Shown here piece after piece: positions 23,803 to 32,496 of a DNA stretch of 64,000 nt. The position numbers and the translations under genes were made by a program. Positions within the stretch are counted from its first letter, which is position 1. Every line of letters begins with the position of its first letter. Source of the stretch: UBA1724 sp051884615. GTDB lineage: Bacteria; Verrucomicrobiota; Lentisphaeria; Oligosphaerales; Oligosphaeraceae. The stretch covers positions 1-64,000 of the forward strand of contig JBJEVT010000031.1 in assembly GCA_051884615.1 (NCBI GenBank), given 5' to 3'. The notes beneath the pieces were generated by a model that was not told where the DNA came from, ran no database searches, and saw only the letters and a program-made list of their open reading frames with translations.

Positions 23803-25044
23803 TCAGAATTTCCAGGGAGGGATGGTTTCCCAGAAGGGCTGGATTCGTTCCCAGGCGTCGAGCCAGTCCTGCCAGAGGGCGTCGTTTTTGAGGGGGGTGC
23901 CATCGTCGTCGAGGAGGAGTTCTTCGGCGCGGCGCTGTCGTTTGGCATCCAGGTCCCACTGTGTCCTGGCCTGCCGGAGTTCCTCCCGGAAGGTGCGGAA
24001 GTCCCGGTTTCGGAAGGCGTCCACGGCGGCGAGATACTTTCCGATGGCGTTTTGGAGGAGGAGGGGGGCGTTGCGCTGGAGTCGGAGGAGTCGGGTCTGG
24101 AGGGTTGCCAGGGCCTGGTCGTCCAGCCGGTAGTCCTGGAGTCGTTGGGGGATTTGTTCCAGATGGACCCGGAGGAGACCGTCGGAGGGATTGGCGGAGA
24201 GGAGGGAGACGGTGAGGATGTCCTCCAGTTCCTCCCGGAGGGAATCCAGGCCATTTTGCCGGAGTTGCTGGTCCTTGGCGGTGGTCAGCGCCCGTTGTTC
24301 GTACCATTCCTGGGGATTGCCGGTGATGGGGAGGGCGTCCGCCAGGGCCTGAAGGGCGTCGAGGCGTCCCGTCTGGGCGTGGCTTCTCCAGGTTTCCAGG
24401 AAGGCGCCCATGTCCGGCACGCTTTCCTGGAGGATGTCCAGGAAGAGATTGGCGTGGACGAGATAGAGGTGGAGCTGGGCGGGGCGGTCGGAGGGGACGG
24501 GCATCTCCAGGAGCTGCCGGAGGGAGGGGAAGCGGCGTTGCCGGAACTGGTATCGGGGGATTCGGAAATCCCGCTGATAGAAGCCCCTCCGGGCGATGCC
24601 GCCGTAGAGGGTGCGGCCCGCCATGCCGGCGGCCAGGAGATTCAGGAAGGGAGGCGGGGTGGCTTCCGCTCCGGCGGGGATATTTTCCCGCATGCGTCGC
24701 CAGAGGGTGGCGCGGAAGATGCGGATCAGCTGCCGGGCGGGGGATTCCCCCAGGGGGACGGGGATGTCGCCGCCCCGGAACTCCTTTTCCTGGAAGTCCC
24801 GCCGCAGCCCCAGGAATTGGAGGGGGCGTTTCGGGGCGGTCTCCCGCCGGAAGAGGGCGTCGGTTTCCCGGAGGCCGAGACGCACCAGGGAGAGCAGCTG
24901 CCAGAGATCCTCCTGGTTCAGGGCATAGATTTCCGCATTGTCCCCGGGGAGTTTCTGCATGGTTCCCTCCTCCTGGGCGGGCGCCAGGGTGGCGGCCAGG
25001 AGGAGAGGGAGGAGCAGGAGGGGGAGGGGACGGCGGCGTGCCAT
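23803..25044 (-). CDS. Secreted protein of unknown function
   Basis: A 413-residue protein with a clear signal peptide (LPLLLLPLLLAATLAPAQ). The mature part is mainly alpha-helical and rich in Leu, Arg and Gln, without cysteines or recognisable catalytic motifs; internal stretches such as LLRLQRNAPLLLQ look like packed helices. It sits 27 bp downstream of purE and 15 bp upstream of the coiled-coil membrane gene, probably forming an envelope pair with the latter. Confidence 0.6.
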   Translation of the reverse strand: MARRRPLPLLLLPLLLAATLAPAQEEGTMQKLPGDNAEIYALNQEDLWQLLSLVRLGLRETDALFRRETAPKRPLQFLGLRRDFQEKEFRGGDIPVPLGESPARQLIRIFRATLWRRMRENIPAGAEATPPPFLNLLAAGMAGRTLYGGIARRGFYQRDFRIPRYQFRQRRFPSLRQLLEMPVPSDRPAQLHLYLVHANLFLDILQESVPDMGAFLETWRSHAQTGRLDALQALADALPITGNPQEWYEQRALTTAKDQQLRQNGLDSLREELEDILTVSLLSANPSDGLLRVHLEQIPQRLQDYRLDDQALATLQTRLLRLQRNAPLLLQNAIGKYLAAVDAFRNRDFRTFREELRQARTQWDLDAKRQRRAEELLLDDDGTPLKNDALWQDWLDAWERIQPFWETIPPWKF

Positions 25045-25071
25045 GGGTGTCGCCAGGGCGGGGGTGGTTGG

Positions 25072-25572
25072 CTAGAGGGAGGCCTGGAGTTCGCTGTCGG
25101 CGGCCAGGACCTTTTCCTTGCGCTTCTGGCGGTCTTCCTTGAGGCGTTGCCGGAGGGCGGGGTCGGTCAGGGAGAGGATTTGGGCGGCCAGGAGGCCGGC
25201 GTTGGTGGCGCCGCCGGAGCCCACGCCCACGGTGGCCACGGGGATGCCGCCGGGCATTTGGACGGTGGCCAGGAGGGCGTCCATGCCATGGAGCGCCCCG
25301 CCTTCCACGGGGATGCCGATGACGGGAAGCAGGGTGTGGGCGGCCACGGAACCCGCCAGATGGGCGGCGCCGCCCGCGGCGGCGATGATGACCCCGAAGC
25401 CCTGGGCCTCCGCGTTTTCGGTGAACTCCGCCACCAGTTCCGGGGTTCTGTGGGCGCTCATGACCCGCACCGCCGTCTCCACCCCCAGCTTCTTCAGGGT
25501 GTCGACGCAGCCTTGGATTTTCGGAAGATCGGAGATGCTGCCCATGAGGACAGCGGCTTTCAGAGAGGGCAT
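25072..25572 (-). CDS. purE: N5-carboxyaminoimidazole ribonucleotide mutase
   Basis: A 166-residue class I PurE converting N5-CAIR to CAIR in purine synthesis. The nucleotide-binding start VLMGSISDLPKI, the SAHRTPE motif (~44-50), AAAGGAAHLAG, and GVGSGGATNAGLLAAQIL (~115-132) are all present. SDLP replaces the more usual SDWP/SDLE. No purK is adjacent. It belongs to the minus-strand gltA-to-recO series. Confidence 0.95.
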   Translation of the reverse strand: MPSLKAAVLMGSISDLPKIQGCVDTLKKLGVETAVRVMSAHRTPELVAEFTENAEAQGFGVIIAAAGGAAHLAGSVAAHTLLPVIGIPVEGGALHGMDALLATVQMPGGIPVATVGVGSGGATNAGLLAAQILSLTDPALRQRLKEDRQKRKEKVLAADSELQASL

Positions 25573-25594
25573 GGGGGCTCCTGGGGAAGGGGGT

Positions 25595-26551
25595 TCAGGG
25601 GAGTTTGTGTCGGGCGATGGCGTTGCCCCGGAAGGGTTCCTCCCGGTGGCGGAAATCGGGGACGAAATTGGCGTCGCCGGCGTCGGGTTGCAGGAAGACC
25701 CGCTGGAAGCCCAGCTGCCGGACCCGTTCCATCACGGTCTGGTATTCCTGGTCGGAGACCATGCGGGTGAAGCGTCCCCGCTCCTGGCACTGGGGCATGG
25801 GGCGGAATTGGCGCATGACGGAGACGGGGAGCATGGGGCCGAAGCGGTTCGCCAGCAAATCCAGGATGGCCAGGGAGTTGTCGATTTCCCCGGGCAGCAC
25901 CAGATGGCGGACCAGGACGCCCCGGTTGGCGGCCATTTCGCCGGTGGCGTCGAAGGGGCGAAGGAATCCTGCCCGTTCCACCAGGAGTTCCAGTCCCTCC
26001 AGCGCCACCTGGGGATAGTCCTCCCGTCCCATGCATTCCCTGGCCAGGGCGGGGGTGGCGTATTTGAAATCGGGGAGGAAGATTTCCACGCCGGCGTCCA
26101 GGGCGTCCAGGAGGGTTTCCCGGGTGCTGTAGCCGCCGCTGTTCCAGAGGACGGGGAGGGTGCAGCCGGCGTCGCGGAGGGCGCGGATGGCGGCCTTCAG
26201 GTGGGGCCAGAAGTGGTCGGGGGTGACCAGATTGATGTTGCGGACCCCTTTTTGTGCCAAGGTCAAGAGACGTTCCACCAGGGTGGGGAGTTCCCAATAT
26301 TCTCCCAGATGTTCGTTGGAGAGCTGGAAGTTCTGGCAGAAGAAGCATCCGCAGGAGCAGCCCGTGAGGAAGACGGTGCCGCTGCCCTCGGCGCCCGCCA
26401 GGGGCGGTTCCTCTCCGAAGTGGGGTTCCACGGCGGCGACATGGAGGCGGTCCCCCTCTCCGCAGAATCCCCGGCGGTCGGTGGTGCGGTCGGCGCCGCA
26501 GCGCCGGGGGCAGAGGGTGCAATGGCGGTATTGGGGGAAATCCGTGGTCAT
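25595..26551 (-). CDS. PflX-like radical SAM protein
   Basis: A 318-residue protein of the PflX/COG1313 type. An N-terminal CxxC-PRRCG region (~11-19) with GFCG follows the family start. The 4Fe-4S radical SAM motif is GCSCGCFFCQN (Cx3Cx2C, ~66-73), preceded by EPPLAGAEGSGTVFLTG, as in this family. Related to pyruvate formate-lyase activating enzymes, but the target is unknown and no glycyl radical enzyme lies nearby. The start overlaps the stop of hisA by ATGA. Confidence 0.8.
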   Translation of the reverse strand: MTTDFPQYRHCTLCPRRCGADRTTDRRGFCGEGDRLHVAAVEPHFGEEPPLAGAEGSGTVFLTGCSCGCFFCQNFQLSNEHLGEYWELPTLVERLLTLAQKGVRNINLVTPDHFWPHLKAAIRALRDAGCTLPVLWNSGGYSTRETLLDALDAGVEIFLPDFKYATPALARECMGREDYPQVALEGLELLVERAGFLRPFDATGEMAANRGVLVRHLVLPGEIDNSLAILDLLANRFGPMLPVSVMRQFRPMPQCQERGRFTRMVSDQEYQTVMERVRQLGFQRVFLQPDAGDANFVPDFRHREEPFRGNAIARHKLP

Positions 26552-27321
26552 GTCCGGGGCGTTCCGTTGAAGCGCTTCAGCTGGTCATAGGGGAGGGTGC
26601 CCCCGAAGAGATCCAGGGCGCTGCCCACGGTGAAATCCACCCGTTCCTCTCCGGCGACGCGGAGGCGTTCCACATCCTCCAGGGAGCGGATGCCGCCGGC
26701 GTAGGTGACGGGGAAGGGGCACCACTGGGCCAGCCTCTCCACCAGCTCCTGGTCGATGCCGCCCCGCATGCCCTCCACCTCCACGGCGTGCACCAGGAAT
26801 TCGGCGCAGACTTCTCCCAGGCGCAGGAAAGTCTCCCGGGAGAGTTGGAGGGAGGTGAGCTTCTGCCAGCGCTGGCAGGCCACCACATAGCGTCCCTCCA
26901 CTTTTCGGCAGGAGAGATCCAGGACCAGGCGTTCCCGGGGGATGGCCTTCCGGAGGGCATCCAGGCGCAGGGGGGAGAATTCGCCGTCGGCGAAGAGGAA
27001 GGAGGTGACCACCAGGGCGGCGGCGCCCGCCTCCAGCCAGGCGCTGGCGTTTTCGGGGGTGATGCCGCCTCCCAGCTGGAGTCCCCCGGGCCAGGCGGCC
27101 AGGGCTTCCCGGGCGGCGTTCTCGTTGCCGGGTCCCAGCTGGATCACATGGCCTCCCGCGAGTCCGTCCCGGCGATATTTTCGGGCGAACCAGGCGGGGG
27201 AGTGGGGGGAGACGAAATTTTCGGTGGGGGCCTGGGAGGCGTCATCCCGGAGGGAGGCTCCCACGATTTGCTTGACCTTTCCCTGATGGAGGTCGATGCA
27301 GGGTCGGAAACGCATGGTCAT
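26548..27321 (-). CDS. hisA: ProFAR isomerase HisA, eukaryote-type
   Basis: About 257 residues. Opening FRPCIDLHQGKVKQIVGASL, then HVIQLGPGNENAAREAL, LQLGGGI, VLDLSCRKVEGRYVVACQRWQ, HAVEVEGMRGGID and TYAGGI all follow the fungal/plant HIS6 sequence rather than ordinary bacterial HisA, which opens like IPALDL. The enzyme isomerises ProFAR to PRFAR in histidine synthesis within a TIM barrel. Two ATGs (27321, 27315) are possible and no clear SD is seen. No other his gene is in the window. Confidence 0.85.
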   Translation of the reverse strand: MTMRFRPCIDLHQGKVKQIVGASLRDDASQAPTENFVSPHSPAWFARKYRRDGLAGGHVIQLGPGNENAAREALAAWPGGLQLGGGITPENASAWLEAGAAALVVTSFLFADGEFSPLRLDALRKAIPRERLVLDLSCRKVEGRYVVACQRWQKLTSLQLSRETFLRLGEVCAEFLVHAVEVEGMRGGIDQELVERLAQWCPFPVTYAGGIRSLEDVERLRVAGEERVDFTVGSALDLFGGTLPYDQLKRFNGTPRT

Positions 27322-27338
27322 GGGAGGGGTGGGGGGGA

Positions 27339-28079
27339 TCAGGCTTGGGGGAGCAGCCGGAGCATCCAGGGAATGGCGCGCTGGATTTCCAGATCCCACT
27401 GTTTCCACTCGTGCCCCATGTCGTTCTGGCTCCAGGTGACGTCGAACCCCTGCTGGATGGCGAGATCCCGCATCCGGAGGTCGATTTCCCACTGGTGGTC
27501 GGTGGTGCCGGATGCCAGGTAGAGAGGGGGCTTGGGGAGTTCCGGGGGGAAGTTCCGCACCAGCTGGAAGGGGTCGTCCTGGGGGTCCCAGGGGCTCTGG
27601 CGAAAATCCGCCAGGAAGGTCTGGGGATGAAAATCCGCCACCCACTGGGGATCGAAGGCGCCGGAGAAGGCGGCGATGGCGGCGTAGTTTCCAGGATGGC
27701 GCAGGCCGATTTTCAGGGCGCCGCAGCCTCCCATGGAGAGGCCGGCGATGAAGCGCCGCCGGGGGTCGTCCTCCAGCCGGAAGAGGCGCTGGAGGAAGGC
27801 GGGGAGCTCCCGGGCGATGTAGTCATGGTAGCCCAGTCCGCTGGCCAGGTTGTTGTACCAGGAGGTGCCGCCGTCGGGCATGATCACCGCCATGCCGGCC
27901 TCCCGGGCATAGCGTTCCAGGGAGGTGTAGCGGGTCCAGGCGCTGGAATCGTCGGAGAGGCCGTGGAGGAGATAGAGCTGGGGGCATCCCGCCAACTCCC
28001 GGTCCTCCGGGAGGAGCAGATGGACCGTGGCGCTCTTTCCCAGGGAGGAAGAGACGTGGTGGAGTTGGAGGAGGGCCAT
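27339..28079 (-). CDS. Esterase of the S-formylglutathione hydrolase/antigen 85 type
   Basis: A 246-residue alpha/beta hydrolase. An LLHGLSDDSSAW oxyanion region (~37-48), a nucleophile elbow GLSMGG (~113-118), a DPQWV region and a late GHEWKQWD histidine (~224) supply the catalytic triad of COG0627 esterases. There is no signal peptide, so it is cytoplasmic. It starts 5 bp after the gltA stop and is followed 17 bp later by hisA. The substrate is unknown. Confidence 0.85.
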   Translation of the reverse strand: MALLQLHHVSSSLGKSATVHLLLPEDRELAGCPQLYLLHGLSDDSSAWTRYTSLERYAREAGMAVIMPDGGTSWYNNLASGLGYHDYIARELPAFLQRLFRLEDDPRRRFIAGLSMGGCGALKIGLRHPGNYAAIAAFSGAFDPQWVADFHPQTFLADFRQSPWDPQDDPFQLVRNFPPELPKPPLYLASGTTDHQWEIDLRMRDLAIQQGFDVTWSQNDMGHEWKQWDLEIQRAIPWMLRLLPQA

Positions 28080-28084
28080 GGCGG

Positions 28085-29410
28085 TCAGGAACGGGCGGGA
28101 TGGACGTATGGCTTGGAGGCCAGGGTCTCCGCCACGGTGCGGTGGACGGGGCCCACATAGAGCTGCCGGGGCCGCACGATGCGTCCCCCCTCTCCGTCCC
28201 GCTGCTCCAGCCACTGGGCGATCCATCCGGGGAGGCGTCCCAGGGCGAACATGACGGTGAACATGTTGACGGGGATGCCCATGGCGCGGTAGGCCAGTCC
28301 GGTGAAGAAGTCCACGTTGGGATAGAGATGCCGCTCCTGGAAGTAGGGGTCCTCCAGGGCGACGGCCTCCAGTTCCTGGGCGAAGTCCAGGAGCGGGTCA
28401 TGGCGGGAGAGGTGGGCGATGACCTGGGTGCAGATTTTCTTGGCGACCTTGGCCCGGGGGTCGTAGGTTTTGTAGACCCGGTGTCCGAAGCCGAAGAGAC
28501 GGAAGTTGTTGTTCCGGTCCTTGGCCTTCTCCACCAGGAGTTTGGGGCTGGCGCCGGAGCGCATGGCGTCCTCCAGGATTTCCAGGACCCTCTGGTTGGC
28601 GCCGCCGTGGAGGGGTCCCCAGAGGGCGCAGATGCCGGCGGAGATGCTGGCGTAGAGGTTGGCCCGGCTGGAGCCCACGGCCCGCACCACGGAGGTGGAG
28701 CAGTTCTGCTCGTGGTCCGCATGGAGGATGAGGAGCTGGTTCAGGGCGCGGGTCACCACGGGGTCCGGCTCGTAGTTGTTCACCGGCGTGTGGAACATCA
28801 TGTTCAGGAAATTCTCGCAGTAGCGGAGGTCGGGCCGGGGATAGACGATGGGCTCTCCCTTGTATTTCTTGTAGGAGAAGGCGGCGATGGTGCGAAGCTT
28901 GGAGAGCAGCCGGGAGACCGTGATGTCAATGGCCTCGGTGGAATCCGCCTCCAGCTCCGGGTAGAAGGTGGAGAGGGAGACCACCATGGAGGAGAGGATG
29001 GCCATGGGGTGGGCGTGGTCCGGATACAGCGAGAAGAAGTGGCGCATGTTCTCATGGAGCATGGAGTGCTGGTTCATGAGATGGCTGAAGGCGTTGTACT
29101 CGTTGGGCGTGGGCAGGAAGCCGTGGACCAGGAGGTATGCCACCTCCAGGAAGGAGCAGTGCTCCGCCAGATCCTGGATGTCGTAGCCGCGGTACCGCAA
29201 AATCCCCTTCGCCCCGTCCACGAAGGTGATGTTGCTCTCGCAGACGCCTGAATTGGCCATGCCCGGGTCGAAGGTCACCAGACCGGTCTCCTGACGCAGA
29301 TTCCGGATGTCCAGTCCGCGCTCGCCCATGTCTCCCTCCAATACAGGGAGATCCAGCTCCTTCCCGTCGTAGGAGAGCCGGGCCGTCGTCACTTTTTTCG
29401 TAAAACTCAT
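28085..29410 (-). CDS. gltA: Citrate synthase (hexameric type)
   Basis: A 441-residue citrate synthase condensing acetyl-CoA and oxaloacetate. It has GILRYRGYDIQDLAEH near the N-terminus and ILHADHEQNCSTSVVR (~240) with the first catalytic His. WGPLHGGANQ supplies the second, and GFGHRVYKTYDPRA supplies oxaloacetate-binding residues and the catalytic Asp. The extra N-terminal beta domain fits the NADH-regulated Gram-negative type. GGAG about 10 nt before the ATG at 29410 fixes the start. It is the first gene of the minus-strand series ending at recO. Confidence 0.96.
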   Translation of the reverse strand: MSFTKKVTTARLSYDGKELDLPVLEGDMGERGLDIRNLRQETGLVTFDPGMANSGVCESNITFVDGAKGILRYRGYDIQDLAEHCSFLEVAYLLVHGFLPTPNEYNAFSHLMNQHSMLHENMRHFFSLYPDHAHPMAILSSMVVSLSTFYPELEADSTEAIDITVSRLLSKLRTIAAFSYKKYKGEPIVYPRPDLRYCENFLNMMFHTPVNNYEPDPVVTRALNQLLILHADHEQNCSTSVVRAVGSSRANLYASISAGICALWGPLHGGANQRVLEILEDAMRSGASPKLLVEKAKDRNNNFRLFGFGHRVYKTYDPRAKVAKKICTQVIAHLSRHDPLLDFAQELEAVALEDPYFQERHLYPNVDFFTGLAYRAMGIPVNMFTVMFALGRLPGWIAQWLEQRDGEGGRIVRPRQLYVGPVHRTVAETLASKPYVHPARS

Positions 29411-29948
29411 GGATATATGCTCCGTGGGGTCTTTGCCTGCACGCGCCCCCAGAGACCGGGACCATGAGAGGGGGCTCCGGCAGGGGGGAAAACTCCTTAA
29501 TATAATTCCTCTGCCTACGCCCTCCGTACAGAGGGCGCCTCCCCGGCGAATGACGCCCCGGGGGTTGTTTTTCTGAAAAGGAGACTCTGGACGGGCGAGG
29601 TGCCCAAAATACCCAAGATTCCCCAGGGGGATTTCCTGGATGCCCTGGCCCGTGGACTTCTTTCCCCGGAAATCACAACTTTTTGGCTTGGGAATAAACG
29701 GAGAAAGGGGGAATAGGGTTATAGTATGGGGTTTGTCGTCCCTGGCGGGAGTCGGGGTAGTGTTTTTTTGTTTCCCCGGGGTCTTGGTTGGGATTCCGGG
29801 GGCTTTCCTTTGGTGCGCCGGGAGGAGAGTGCAGGCGTGGATTTTCTTCCGTCCCCTGGTCATTGCGTGGTCGGGGTGAGGGGAGTGGGACACGGTGTTG
29901 TGTTTACGGCGTGGCATTGAGCGTGTGTTCAGGAGGCATGTTCCCCTT
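29411..29948. other. Divergent promoter region between gltA and pdxS
   Basis: No gene is supported. It contains an A+T-rich TTAATATAAT near 29497, which reads as a -10-like element towards gltA. It also has a perfect 7-bp inverted repeat CGCCCTC/GAGGGCG at 29518-29537, a degenerate family-B-like stretch near 29605-29655 and GGTTATAGTAT near 29716, a possible -10 towards pdxS. No good -35 was seen for either. Confidence 0.4.
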
Positions 29949-30833
29949 ATGGAAGAAGTGAAAGCGACCCAAGCGGAGTTGAACCGGAATTTGGCGCAGA
30001 TGTTGAAAGGTGGCGTCATCATGGACGTGACCAATCCCGAGCAGGCGCGGATTGCGGAGGATGCGGGAGCGTGTGCGGTGATGGCGTTGGAGCGGATTCC
30101 GGCGGACATTCGTGCGGCGGGCGGGGTTTCTCGGATGAGCGATCCCGCGATGATCAAGGGCATCCAGGAGGCGGTTTCCATTCCCGTGATGGCGAAGTGC
30201 CGCATTGGCCACATTGCGGAGGCGCAGATCCTGGAGGCCATCGAGATTGACTACATTGACGAGAGCGAGGTGCTGACCCCCGCGGACGATTTGTATCACA
30301 TTGACAAGCGGGCTTTCAAGGTGCCCTTTGTCTGCGGCGCCCGGGATTTGGGCGAGGCCCTGCGGCGGATTGAGGAGGGCGCCTCCATGATCCGCACCAA
30401 GGGCGAGCCCGGCACGGGGGACGTGGTCCAGGCGGTGCGTCACATGCGCCGGATGATGGCGGAGATCCGCCGGGTCGCCTCCATGCGGGAGGACGAGCTT
30501 TACGAGGCGGCCAAGGAATTGGCGGTGCCCTACGAGCTGTTGCTCCAGGTGCATCGGGACGGCCGTCTTCCGGTGGTGAACTTTGCGGCGGGCGGCGTGG
30601 CCACGCCTGCGGACGCCTCTTTGATGATGCAGCTGGGAGCGGAGGGTGTCTTCGTGGGTTCCGGCATTTTCAAGAGCGGCGATCCGGCGAAGCGCGCCCA
30701 GGCCATTGTGAAGGCGGTGACCAACTACCAGGACGCCAAGCTGATCGCGGAGCTTTCCTGCGGCTTGGGCGAGGCCATGGTGGGCATCAACGCCGACGAG
30801 ATCCGCACCATCATGGAGGAGCGCGGAAAGTAG
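29949..30833 (+). CDS. pdxS: Pyridoxal 5'-phosphate synthase, synthase subunit
   Basis: A 294-residue TIM-barrel protein making PLP from ribose 5-phosphate, glyceraldehyde 3-phosphate and ammonia. GGVIMDVTNPEQA (catalytic Asp ~26), PVMAKCRIGH (Schiff-base Lys 83), IRTKGEPGTG (second Lys ~150) and FAAGGVATPADA phosphate loop are intact. AGGAGG lies 12 nt before the ATG at 29949; an earlier in-frame start has no support. pdxT follows after 1 bp. Confidence 0.97.
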   Translation: MEEVKATQAELNRNLAQMLKGGVIMDVTNPEQARIAEDAGACAVMALERIPADIRAAGGVSRMSDPAMIKGIQEAVSIPVMAKCRIGHIAEAQILEAIEIDYIDESEVLTPADDLYHIDKRAFKVPFVCGARDLGEALRRIEEGASMIRTKGEPGTGDVVQAVRHMRRMMAEIRRVASMREDELYEAAKELAVPYELLLQVHRDGRLPVVNFAAGGVATPADASLMMQLGAEGVFVGSGIFKSGDPAKRAQAIVKAVTNYQDAKLIAELSCGLGEAMVGINADEIRTIMEERGK

Positions 30834-30834
30834 C

Positions 30835-31413
30835 ATGTCCGGTCGTCGAACCATAGCCGTCCTTGCCCTGCAGGGGGACTTTGCGGAGCATGAGAAGTCC
30901 CTGCGGGCGCTGGGAGCGGAGGTGCGGGAGATCCGCCAGGCCGCCGATTTGGAGCCCTCCTTCGACGGGCTGGTGATTCCCGGCGGGGAGAGCACGGTGA
31001 TGGGGAAGCTTCTGCGGGAGCTTTCCCTCTTCGCCCCCTTGAAGGCCCGTCTGTCGGAGGGCATGCCGGTGATGGCCACCTGCGCGGGCCTGATTCTGCT
31101 GGCGCGTCGCATCGAGGACGACCCCACCCTCCATTTCGGCACCCTGGACGTGACGGTGCGCCGGAATGCCTATGGCCGTCAGCTGGGCAGTTTCTTCACC
31201 CGGGGCAGCTTCGGGGCCATGGAGAACGTGCCCATGTCCTTCATCCGCGCCCCCTCCATCGAGGAAGTGGGTCCCGGGGTGGAGGTGTTGTCCCGTTTTG
31301 AAGGTCGCGCCACGGCGGTCCGCCAGGGGCGGCAGCTGGCCATGGCCTTCCATCCGGAGCTGCTGGCCGATGGCCGTCTCCACGGGTATTTCCTGGAGGA
31401 AGTCTGCCGGTAG
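30835..31413 (+). CDS. pdxT: Pyridoxal 5'-phosphate synthase, glutaminase subunit
   Basis: A 192-residue class I glutaminase feeding ammonia to PdxS. LALQGDFAEH at the start, VIPGGEST (~48-54), nucleophile Cys83 in ATCAGLILLA and the His-x-Glu pair in MAFHPEL (~170) are present. One base separates it from pdxS, so the pair is translated together to form the 12+12 PLP synthase complex. Confidence 0.96.
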   Translation: MSGRRTIAVLALQGDFAEHEKSLRALGAEVREIRQAADLEPSFDGLVIPGGESTVMGKLLRELSLFAPLKARLSEGMPVMATCAGLILLARRIEDDPTLHFGTLDVTVRRNAYGRQLGSFFTRGSFGAMENVPMSFIRAPSIEEVGPGVEVLSRFEGRATAVRQGRQLAMAFHPELLADGRLHGYFLEEVCR

Positions 31414-31464
31414 CCGCCGCGGGCCGGGTGCGTTTGATTCCCTGAATTTTGGAGGTCATAGACG

Positions 31465-32457
31465 ATGAGACTCCATCCCCTGATTGAAGAAGCCGGCAAG
31501 GTGCTGGACGGGGTTCCCCTGTCCCGCGAGCTTGCCCTTTCCCTGGCGCAGGAGATCCAGGGGGAGGACTTGCTGGATTTGGTGTCCCTGGCCAACAAGG
31601 TTCGGCGCAAATTCGCGCCGCCCTTCCACCGTTGTTCCATCATCAACGCCAAATCGGGGCGTTGCGGGGAGAACTGCCGGTTTTGCGCCCAGAGCGGGCA
31701 TCACCACTGTCCCCAGGTGGAGACCTACGGGGTGCTGGCGCCGGAGGCGGTGCTGGAGGAGGCCCGGAAGGTCTACGACCAGGGGGTGCGGACCTTTGGC
31801 TATGTGACCAGCGGGCGCGGGTGGAGCCGGCCGGACGAGGAGTTCCAGACGATTCTGGACACCCTGGATTTGCTCCATCGGGAGCTGCCGGATCTGCAGC
31901 TGTGCGTCTCCCTGGGGATTTTGTCCGAGGAATGTGTGGCGTTGCTGGCGCAGCACCATGTGTGGCGCTACAACATGAACATCCAGACCAACCCCGAACG
32001 ATACGGGGAGCTGGTGGCCACCACCCACACCATCCAGGAAAAGATCCAGACCATTCGCCTCCTGCAGAAGCACGGGATCACCAACTGCACCGGCGGCATC
32101 ATCGGACTGGGAGAAACCTGGGAGGACCGGGTGGACATGGCGTTGGCCATCCGGGAGCTGAAGGTGGAATGCTCCCCCCTCAATGTCCTCCTCCCCATCC
32201 CTGGAACCAAACTCCAGGATCAGGGAGTGCTCACTCCTGCCGACGTGGCCAAGGCCTTCGCCCTCTTCCGCCTGCTCCTCCCCACTCAGTCCCTTAAATT
32301 CTGCGCCGGACGGGAGACCGTCATGAAGGATTTCCAGGGACTCCTGATGCTGGCGGGACTCAACTCCCTCATGACCGGGGGATATCTCACCACCCGGGGA
32401 CGGGAGATTGAGGACGACGAGCGTTTTGCCCAGGCCCTGGGGGGCTTTGGCATGTAG
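31465..32457 (+). CDS. bioB: Biotin synthase
   Basis: A 330-residue radical SAM enzyme inserting sulfur into dethiobiotin. The 4Fe-4S motif is C67-x3-C71-x2-C74 (RCGENCRFCAQSG). Conserved YNMNIQTNPE, GLGETWEDRVDMA and NVLLPIPGT segments follow. TTTGGAGG precedes the ATG. First of the bioBDA set; the product of BioD is its substrate. Confidence 0.96.
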   Translation: MRLHPLIEEAGKVLDGVPLSRELALSLAQEIQGEDLLDLVSLANKVRRKFAPPFHRCSIINAKSGRCGENCRFCAQSGHHHCPQVETYGVLAPEAVLEEARKVYDQGVRTFGYVTSGRGWSRPDEEFQTILDTLDLLHRELPDLQLCVSLGILSEECVALLAQHHVWRYNMNIQTNPERYGELVATTHTIQEKIQTIRLLQKHGITNCTGGIIGLGETWEDRVDMALAIRELKVECSPLNVLLPIPGTKLQDQGVLTPADVAKAFALFRLLLPTQSLKFCAGRETVMKDFQGLLMLAGLNSLMTGGYLTTRGREIEDDERFAQALGGFGM

Positions 32458-32496
32458 GCGCATCCCTTTCGGCAAAGACGGGAAACGAGGCTGCAT

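Noticed and set aside
22475..25770. Long plus-strand frames across recO to purE
   Set aside because: They are antisense to purE, recO and two envelope genes and show the Gly/Glu-rich shadow pattern.
29518..29582. Terminator upstream of pdxS (inverted repeats and a T-run near 29569)
   Set aside because: No plus-strand gene lies upstream and the T-run is on the wrong side for gltA; at most an operator or leader element.
29411..30241. Long N-terminal extension of the gltA frame
   Set aside because: Citrate synthase homology begins at the ATG at 29410 with a good SD; the extension is antisense to pdxS.
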